A model generated the notes under the pieces. It saw only the letters and a list, made by a program, of their open reading frames with translations. It had not been told where the DNA came from and did not search any database. A stretch of 37,934 nt of DNA from Acidobacteriota bacterium. Its GTDB lineage: Bacteria > Acidobacteriota > Vicinamibacteria > Vicinamibacterales > CAVVIG01. The DNA is taken from assembly GCA_003222535.1 (NCBI GenBank), contig QHWJ01000234.1, forward strand, positions 1 to 37,934, given 5' to 3'. The translations under genes were made by a program, and so were the position numbers. Each line of letters starts with the position of its first letter. Within the stretch, counting starts at the first letter, position 1. Shown here piece by piece: positions 32,590 to 37,934 of this stretch.

Positions 32590-33339
32590 ATGAACCGGGA
32601 CGACATGGAGCGTCGATTCGAGCAGTGGCTGGACGAAGCGCTCGCAGCCGAGGATCCGCCGGACGGAATCGACGCCGAGATGCTGGCGACGATGGCCGAA
32701 GCGAATGCCGACGCGAACATCGGGCCCGATCACCCCGGCGACTCGTACACGATGTGGGCGGCGATGACCGCGCTCACGCACGAAGTCAAGCTCCAGGGCA
32801 GGGCGTTCAAGGAATTGCACAACACGCTCGGCACCCAGACCAGCCGGGTGGCAGAGGAGATTCGCGTCGCGTATCGCGAGCGCGAGCGCGACGTGCAACG
32901 GGAAACCGAGCGCCGGAGCCGCCGGGAAATGTTGAGCACGCTGATCGATCTGCGGGACCGCCTGGGGCGCGGCCTCGACTCGGTCCGCGCTGCCGAAGCA
33001 GAGATTTCGAGACGTTCCAGCCGGAGCTGGCTGGCACGCGCCTTCGGGAAGCCGGGTAAACGCCCGCACGCCGAGCAGATGGCGGCGCTGACGAAAGGGT
33101 ACGAGCTCGGTCTCGAGCGTCTCGACCAGACCCTGGAAGAGTTCAATGCCCACGAGATCCGATGTGAAGGGCAGCGGTTCGATCCGCGGCGCATGAACGC
33201 TGTCGACAAGGAAGAATCGACCGCCGTTCCCGAGGGGACGGTTCTCGAGGTGTACCGAACCGGTTACGAGTGGAGTGGTGAAGTGTTTCGCCCCGCGCAG
33301 GTGAAGGTCTCCTGCGCTCCGGCAAGGGCAATGACATGA
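32590..33339 (+). CDS. GrpE-family nucleotide exchange factor (divergent)
   Basis: The 249-residue product starts at 32590 behind GGGAG (32577-32581). An acidic N-terminus is followed by a long helical coiled-coil segment (about 55-120, VAEEIRVAYRERERDVQRET), a four-helix region (about 120-190) and the GrpE beta domain at the end. The last has GQRFDPRRMNAVDKEE, GTVLEVYRTGYEWSG and VFRPAQVKV. In the cell it would exchange nucleotide on an Hsp70. Its stop overlaps the start of a truncated hsp70-like frame by ATGA, so the two were one operon. The Hsp70 it served is no longer complete here. Confidence 0.85.
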   Translation: MNRDDMERRFEQWLDEALAAEDPPDGIDAEMLATMAEANADANIGPDHPGDSYTMWAAMTALTHEVKLQGRAFKELHNTLGTQTSRVAEEIRVAYRERERDVQRETERRSRREMLSTLIDLRDRLGRGLDSVRAAEAEISRRSSRSWLARAFGKPGKRPHAEQMAALTKGYELGLERLDQTLEEFNAHEIRCEGQRFDPRRMNAVDKEESTAVPEGTVLEVYRTGYEWSGEVFRPAQVKVSCAPARAMT

Positions 33340-33416
33340 ATGGCAGTGATATGAACGACGTCATCGTCGGGATCGACTTGGGGACGACGAACTCGGAGAT
33401 TGCCGCCTTCGTGTGA
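33336..33416 (+). pseudogene. Hsp70 (DnaK-like) gene cut to its first 26 codons
   Basis: The frame overlaps the grpE-like stop (ATGA). It reads MNGSDMNDVIVGIDLGTTNS then EIAAFV and a stop. This is the phosphate-1 loop of the Hsp70 ATPase domain, normally followed by about 500 more residues. None of these follow in any frame: from 33417 there is unrelated sequence and then a toxin-antitoxin pair. Confidence 0.8.
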
Positions 33417-33525
33417 GGCGGGGTGGAGAGCAATCAACGGTGGTGAACCAGTCCGTAGGTGACGAACGCGAATCGGCTTGGTGGACCGACGAGCCTGCCG
33501 GGTAAAGGCGAAGTCTGACACTGGG

Positions 33526-33548
33526 AATCAGATTCAATCAGATAGAAT
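33526..33548 (+). promoter_or_regulatory. Promoter/operator of the toxin-antitoxin pair
   Basis: AATCAGATTC and AATCAGATAG form a direct repeat ten bases apart (33526-33535 and 33536-33545). The second overlaps a TAGAAT (33543-33548) six bases before the GTG at 33555. Repressor binding to the repeat would block the -10 region, as expected for a self-regulating antitoxin. Confidence 0.5.
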
Positions 33549-33554
33549 GATCGC

Positions 33555-33830
33555 GTGAAGACGCTTTCCGTCACCAAGGTGGCCCGCAACTTCAGCGCTG
33601 TTCTCGATGCCGTGGAGCGCGATCAGGAAGAGATCATGCTTGTGCGAAATGACCGGCACATCGCGCGGCTGGTTCCGGAAGCGCCGCGTCAGGACGCTTT
33701 GAGCGTGTTCGGCGACTTGTATCGCACGCTCGATGACGAGACGGCCGACGCGTTGTCGGCCGCCGTCGCCTCCCATCGGAAGAGTCGGCGGGGGCGCGTG
33801 TCGGAGCTGAGGGATCCGTGGGCTGGCTGA
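33555..33830 (+). CDS. Phd/YefM-family antitoxin
   Basis: The 91-residue product begins KTLSVTKVARNFSAVLDAVE, then EEIMLVRNDRHIARLVPE, the typical Phd/YefM DNA-binding N-terminus. The C-terminal 40 residues (ALSVFGDLYRTLDD onwards) would wrap the toxin. The GTG start gives the family's usual first residues. It overlaps the toxin gene by 13 bases in another frame, so translation is coupled. Confidence 0.85.
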   Translation: MKTLSVTKVARNFSAVLDAVERDQEEIMLVRNDRHIARLVPEAPRQDALSVFGDLYRTLDDETADALSAAVASHRKSRRGRVSELRDPWAG

Positions 33831-34231
33831 TCGATACCAGCCTCTGGATCGCCGTGGAACGCGGAGCGCTCGGAGCGGCCGATATCCACGCCATCACTCG
33901 GCAAGAACCTGTCTATCTCTCGCCCGTCAACGTCGCTGAGATTCGCTTCGGTCTGGATCTGCTGCGGCCCGGTCTTCAGAAGCAACGAGCCACGGCAATG
34001 TTCCGCCGGCTGCGTCGAAAATCCCAACTGAGGATCACCGTCGAAACGGGCGAGACGTTCGGGATTCTTTGTGCAAAGCTCAAAAAGGCCGGAAGAGACC
34101 CGTACGTTCGCGTCAACGATCTGTGGCTTGCGGCGCAAGCGATCCAACGTGATTTCCGCCTGCTGACGTCCAACGCCAGGGACTTTGCCGATATCCAGGG
34201 ACTGCAGATGGTTGTTCTGAACGCGCGGTAG
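33818..34231 (+). CDS. vapC: VapC-type PIN-domain toxin
   Basis: The 137-residue product starts with GTG inside the end of the antitoxin gene. The PIN active-site acids are all present: Asp6 in LIDTS, Glu41 in VAEIRFG, Asp101 in VNDLWLAAQA, and Asp122 in SNARDF. VapC toxins are metal-dependent RNases that cut specific tRNAs or rRNA and are kept inactive by the partner antitoxin. The pair sits exactly where the Hsp70 gene breaks off. Confidence 0.9.
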   Translation: MGWLIDTSLWIAVERGALGAADIHAITRQEPVYLSPVNVAEIRFGLDLLRPGLQKQRATAMFRRLRRKSQLRITVETGETFGILCAKLKKAGRDPYVRVNDLWLAAQAIQRDFRLLTSNARDFADIQGLQMVVLNAR

Positions 34232-34331
34232 CTGACGCCGGCATCGGGCCCCCCTGCCGCCGGAGCTTCGTCGCTTCGGTCGGACAGCCTGTGTTGATCG
34301 GGATGCCGAGCGAAGGTGCTTCGATCGGGAG

Positions 34332-35057
34332 ATGGACACGCAGATTCCTGAAAACGTCGCCGCCGGCATCGAACGATGCTGGCCCGACGGCGTAGTCGAT
34401 GAGTTCGACACGGACGAATCGTATTTCCATGAAATCCACCCCCAGCTGGAGCGAGATCTGCGGCGCATCCGCGGCGCTTCGCTGCAATGGCAAACTGAAG
34501 ATGAGAGCGGCACCCGCTGGAACGAAAACGAGGACGACGAACCGCCGGCCAGCGATGACTGGCAATCCTATCACGTCTTCTTTGTGGCGCCTGACGCCAA
34601 AGAATTCCGCTTCGAAGACGAGACCGACAATCTGGAGGAGCCGCATGGCCCGGAGGAAGAAGAGCCAATTGAGACCGTGTATCCGGGCGAAGGATGGATC
34701 GGCTGTGCGGTGGGAATCTGCCTGGCTGCGCCGTACGCGGTCATCAACCTGTCCAGCTATTCGCGTTATGAAGACGGCACAATGTCGATCCCGGATGTGG
34801 AGTCCTTCATATACTCCGACGGGACCCAGGCGCGAGTCGACACCGACCAATATCACCGGGAGATCCTGACCAAGGAGGCGTTTCAAAAGCTGGACGGGCT
34901 GCGTCGCAAGATCACGACGATCCTGGCGAGGCATGGCATCCAGGTCCTGGACAAGCCCGTTCTGAATCTGCTCGTGCCGGGACTCAAGGCCGGCGGCGAC
35001 GTCTTCCTGGAAGAGCCCCTTCGGGTCCAGGACGCATTCTTCTTTCGCGGACCGTGA
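34332..35057 (+). CDS. Acidic hypothetical protein
   Basis: The product is 241 residues and very acidic between about 55 and 115 (ENEDDEPPASDD, RFEDETDNLEEPHGPEEEEP). The part from about 115 to the end looks folded (GEGWIGCAVGICLAAPYAVI, KLDGLRRKITTILARHGIQV, LLVPGLKAGGDVFLEE). A hydrophobic stretch near 120-140 is too interrupted to be a confident membrane helix. No signal peptide is seen. I do not recognise the family. It converges with the kinase gene, whose end is 41 bases away. Confidence 0.65.
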   Translation: MDTQIPENVAAGIERCWPDGVVDEFDTDESYFHEIHPQLERDLRRIRGASLQWQTEDESGTRWNENEDDEPPASDDWQSYHVFFVAPDAKEFRFEDETDNLEEPHGPEEEEPIETVYPGEGWIGCAVGICLAAPYAVINLSSYSRYEDGTMSIPDVESFIYSDGTQARVDTDQYHREILTKEAFQKLDGLRRKITTILARHGIQVLDKPVLNLLVPGLKAGGDVFLEEPLRVQDAFFFRGP

Positions 35058-35098
35058 TCGAAACGGGGCTCTCTCTCTGTTCTGCGGTGCGTGCCGGG

Positions 35099-37783
35099 TT
35101 ACTTCGCCACGTTCTTCATCCAGTTCACCGACATGACGATCGGCGCAGGGGCGCTTTCGACGGCGGTGTTGAGCAGGAACCGTCCGTCACGAGACACCAC
35201 ATACTGCGGCTTGCTGCCGAGAACGTTGGTGCCGGTGGCAAGGTGCGTCTGGAACAGCGTCACCGGCAGCTTCACGTCCGCCGACGCACCTCCGAACGCG
35301 ATCGACACGCCCATCATCCTGCCGTCCGGCGCCACGTAGAAGATCTCTTTCCCGTCACCCGACCAGCGGACCTGCGTGCCGCCGGCGGTCGACACCTGCG
35401 TCCGCGCCCGGCCTTCGGGGAACGACTGGACGAACACTTCCGCGCGGCCGCTTTCGTTGGAGACGAATGCCACCCATCTTCCGTCCGGCGAGAACTGTCC
35501 TTCCGTCTCGTCGTACTGCGATTGCGCAACGACCACTTCGCGAGGCTCGCCGCTTGTCGCAACGGCAACGAGGTCCGGGTCGCTCTTTGCGCTGTTGCGG
35601 CGCATCAGGATGTACTGGCGATCGCGCGTCCACGACAGGGCCTGACCGCTCTCGCCGTTCGCGAACAGCGGTTCCGCCTTCCCGCCGCTCACCGCCTGCC
35701 GTGCCGGACCACTCCTGCCGAATCGCTGCGAATTGAAGACGACGTGCTGGCCGTCGGGGTCCCAGAGCGGATGCCCGTCGGCCGGCGGGCCGTCGGTGAT
35801 GCGACGCGCCAGGTTGCGCGCGAGCTCGATCAGCCAGATGTCGTTGTCGCCGGCGCGCTGAAGAAACACGACAACCGACTGCTCGTCGGCGCTCAGCTCC
35901 GGCGATGCGATGAAATCGGTTTCCGGCTCGCCCAGTGCGCGCAGCACGGCGCCTTGCCGATTGACCCACACCAGCTGCCGGCGCTGCTCGGTGCCGGCTC
36001 GGTACGCCAGCACACCGGTGTCGGAGGTGGCAAACACACCGTTCGCGGCGGCACCGGCGAATCCCTGCGCGATGACGACCGGTTCACCCTGCACGACGCC
36101 GGATGCGGCGTTGAAGCTGTACGCCTGCAGCGCTCCCTGACTGATCGTCAGGAGCTTGTCGGGGGCGGCGAAACGGCCGCCGGTGTCGCCCGGCAGCAGG
36201 CGCACCGGCGGCGTCTTGTCGAGTGAGCCGAGGTAAACGCCGTTCGTGTCCCCGGTGCCGAGGGTCGACGAGAACAGGAATCGCGTGCCGTCAGGGAGGA
36301 ACTGCGGCAAGCGATGAGCGGGGCCGCTGCCGGTATTCACCTGCGTCACGCGCTCCACAGGACCGCCGCGGGCGGGCACGCGCATGATCGGCGCGTTGAC
36401 GCCGGGCGCGAACAGGATCACGCCGTCACCGTTCCACGCCCCGCCGCGGGCGTTCGGCGCGCTGGCGACCACCAGCGGCAGCCCGCCGGCGACATCGATT
36501 CGCTTCAGCTTGTTGTCCGCGAAGAACCCGATGGTGCGGCCGTCCGGCGACCAGAACGGATAGCTGGCGCCTCCGGTGCCGGGCAGCGCGCGGCTCTCGA
36601 TCGCGTCGAGCGGGCGGACCCAGAGCACCGGCACGCGATCCTGGTTCGCCACGAAGGCGATCTCGGTGCCGTCCGGTGACAGCGCCATGGACGGATCGTC
36701 GGTTGGCGCCGTGGAGACCTCGAAGCGGAACGTGGGGAGGTCCGGCGAGGCTCCCCGTCCGCGCAAGGCGCGCAGGGCTGCGGCCATCACCACCGTCGCG
36801 AGGATCAGCGCAAGCGTCATCGCCACGAGCCCGGCGCGGCTCGGCGGCGCCTGCGGCGCGGCGGCAGGCGGAGCCGCGATCGGCTGGTCGACGATCCAGC
36901 GCAGCTCGCCGGTGACATCGCCGATGCTCTCCCAGCGCCGCTCGCGATCCTTCTCGAGGCACCGCCTCAGCACGTGGTCGAGCATCGGATGCGCCGATTG
37001 AAGCGCGGCGATCGGCGGCGGCTCGTTGCTCATGATCGCGGCAATCACCGTGACGACGGTGGCGCCCTCGAACGCCTGGCGTCCCGCGAGCATCTCGTAG
37101 AGCACGCAGCCGAAGGCGAAAATGTCGGCGCTCGTATCGCCCGCGTCGCCGTCGAACAGTTCGGGCGCCATGTACTGCACGGTGCCGCTGAAAGCGCTCG
37201 CCGCTGTCACGGTTGGCGGTCGTGTCGCCACCCGCGACGGCCCTATCGTCGCCGCCAACGGCGCGTCGAGCACCTTCGGACGGGTCGTCCGCGCGGCCAG
37301 TCCGAAATCGAGCAGCTTGACGTCGGGCGAGCTCGACGGTCCGCCTCGACGCACCAGCATCACGTTGCCCGGCTTCAGATCACGATGGACGATGCCAGCG
37401 CGGTGCGCGCGGGCGAGCGCATCACCAATCTGGATCGCCAACGCGAGCGCTTCGTCGATCGGGAGCCCCGGCGATCGATGCAACCGGTCCGCGAGCGTCT
37501 CGCCTTCGAGATACTCGAGAACCAGGTAGTCGAGCTCCCCGTGCCGGCCGACGTCGTGGATGGTACAGATGTGCGGATCGTTCAGCGCGGCAATCACACG
37601 CGCTTCGTGCTCGAAGCGCTGCCGCGATTCCGAATCATCCGCGAGCGCGCCGCTGAGGACCTTGATGGCGACCGTGCGATCGAGCCGGGTGTCACGCGCG
37701 CGGTAGACCTCGCCCATGCCGCCCGCGCCAAGCGGGGCGACGATCTCGTACGGACCAAGGCGCGTACCTGGATCGAACGGCAT
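35099..37783 (-). CDS. Membrane Ser/Thr protein kinase with TolB-like propeller sensor
   Basis: The product is 894 residues. The PknB-type kinase domain (about 10-295) is intact: glycine loop GAGGMGEVY (19-27), Lys41 in VAIKVL, HRDLKPGN (133-140), DFG (159-161) and APE (206-208). A Pro/Ala linker (300-315) leads to one membrane helix (about 317-340). About 500 extracytoplasmic residues follow as TolB/WD40-like propeller blades (MALSPDGTEIAFVANQD, FWSPDGRTIGFFADNKLK, FSPDGRWVAFVSNESG). Such kinases are characteristic of Acidobacteriota. Its ligand and targets are unknown. Confidence 0.95.
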   Translation of the reverse strand: MPFDPGTRLGPYEIVAPLGAGGMGEVYRARDTRLDRTVAIKVLSGALADDSESRQRFEHEARVIAALNDPHICTIHDVGRHGELDYLVLEYLEGETLADRLHRSPGLPIDEALALAIQIGDALARAHRAGIVHRDLKPGNVMLVRRGGPSSSPDVKLLDFGLAARTTRPKVLDAPLAATIGPSRVATRPPTVTAASAFSGTVQYMAPELFDGDAGDTSADIFAFGCVLYEMLAGRQAFEGATVVTVIAAIMSNEPPPIAALQSAHPMLDHVLRRCLEKDRERRWESIGDVTGELRWIVDQPIAAPPAAAPQAPPSRAGLVAMTLALILATVVMAAALRALRGRGASPDLPTFRFEVSTAPTDDPSMALSPDGTEIAFVANQDRVPVLWVRPLDAIESRALPGTGGASYPFWSPDGRTIGFFADNKLKRIDVAGGLPLVVASAPNARGGAWNGDGVILFAPGVNAPIMRVPARGGPVERVTQVNTGSGPAHRLPQFLPDGTRFLFSSTLGTGDTNGVYLGSLDKTPPVRLLPGDTGGRFAAPDKLLTISQGALQAYSFNAASGVVQGEPVVIAQGFAGAAANGVFATSDTGVLAYRAGTEQRRQLVWVNRQGAVLRALGEPETDFIASPELSADEQSVVVFLQRAGDNDIWLIELARNLARRITDGPPADGHPLWDPDGQHVVFNSQRFGRSGPARQAVSGGKAEPLFANGESGQALSWTRDRQYILMRRNSAKSDPDLVAVATSGEPREVVVAQSQYDETEGQFSPDGRWVAFVSNESGRAEVFVQSFPEGRARTQVSTAGGTQVRWSGDGKEIFYVAPDGRMMGVSIAFGGASADVKLPVTLFQTHLATGTNVLGSKPQYVVSRDGRFLLNTAVESAPAPIVMSVNWMKNVAK

Positions 37784-37795
37784 GTGGACGCGTGC

Positions 37796-37801
37796 ATTCT
37801 A
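37796..37801 (-). promoter_or_regulatory. -10-like TAGAAT of the kinase gene
   Basis: On the minus strand TAGAAT stands twelve bases before the ATG at 37783. This would give a very short leader without a Shine-Dalgarno sequence. No clear -35 is seen. Confidence 0.4.
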
Positions 37802-37877
37802 ACCGCGGCGCGGCTTCCTGCGGATATGCTCTCAACTTGCACTGTGGAAGCCATGTTACTCAGCCTGAGACTCGAGT

Positions 37878-37934
37878 ATGCGGATGAGCGTCATCGAGTG
37901 GCTGCTCGACTCGGATCCGTCGATTCGGTGGCAG
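37878..37934 (+). CDS. Start of a gene cut by the window edge
   Basis: Only nineteen codons are visible (MRMSVIEWLLDSDPSIRWQ). The alternative ATG at 37884 gives MSVIEWLL. The WLLDSDPSIRWQ opening recalls an all-helical, prenyltransferase/squalene-cyclase-like or HEAT-like family common in these bacteria. The call rests on a few residues and on the clear divergent arrangement with the kinase. Confidence 0.45.
   Translation, partial: MRMSVIEWLLDSDPSIRWQ

Overview
The window is GC-rich chromosomal DNA that reads like a soil Acidobacteriota, most likely of the Vicinamibacteria type. This is inferred from gene content: two orphan MacB/FtsX-type permeases of the acidobacterial duplicated kind (ADOP), a Ser/Thr kinase fused to a TolB-like propeller, a tannase-family esterase, a PQQ alcohol dehydrogenase with its own cytochrome c, and several kinds of short-word intergenic repeats. 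There is no rRNA, CRISPR array, integrase or recognisable insertion sequence.

Layout. 1-2.0 kb: the 3' part of an ADOP permease. 2.3-5.2 kb: an intact tRNA-Ser(UGA), scattered relics resembling a tRNA-Gln 3' end, a cupin/SnoaL fusion, and an ECF sigma factor overlapping its zinc-binding anti-sigma factor. 5.4-8.3 kb: a decaying zone with an internally deleted ADOP permease, a small membrane protein, the front of an ECF sigma gene and the tail of a TonB-dependent receptor, both frameshifted. 8.3-12.7 kb (minus strand): a cytochrome c and PQQ-dehydrogenase operon, and a tannase/feruloyl esterase. 12.9-17.2 kb: pyrE, a small conserved protein, and a degenerate GGDEF-like protein convergent with a REC-PAS-GGDEF-EAL protein. 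17.4-20.8 kb: a zinc-ribbon protein, a hypothetical protein, a Tat-exported sulfite-oxidase-family enzyme and a PHP phosphoesterase.

20.9-23.3 kb (minus strand) is the most unusual locus. It is a two-gene operon of a PA2779-like small exported protein and a PA2778-like C39 cysteine peptidase-TPR protein that continues into a POTRA-like domain and an apparent outer-membrane barrel. 23.7-29.8 kb: a methyltransferase, a HhH-PHP protein, a NUDT19-like NUDIX hydrolase, an APC permease with a His-rich tandem-repeat tail, and an M64 peptidase. 29.9-33.4 kb: a histone-H1-like protein followed by a J-domain/GrpE/Hsp70 cluster in which the J gene is frameshifted and the Hsp70 is cut to 26 codons. 33.5-34.2 kb: a Phd-VapC toxin-antitoxin pair. 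34.3 kb to the end: an acidic hypothetical protein, a membrane Ser/Thr kinase and the first codons of a divergent gene.

Cross-cutting themes: many gene remnants; several -10-like hexamers placed 6-8 nt before a start codon, which suggests leaderless transcription; and at least seven different short-period or palindromic repeat elements between genes, one of which appears to be translated into a protein.
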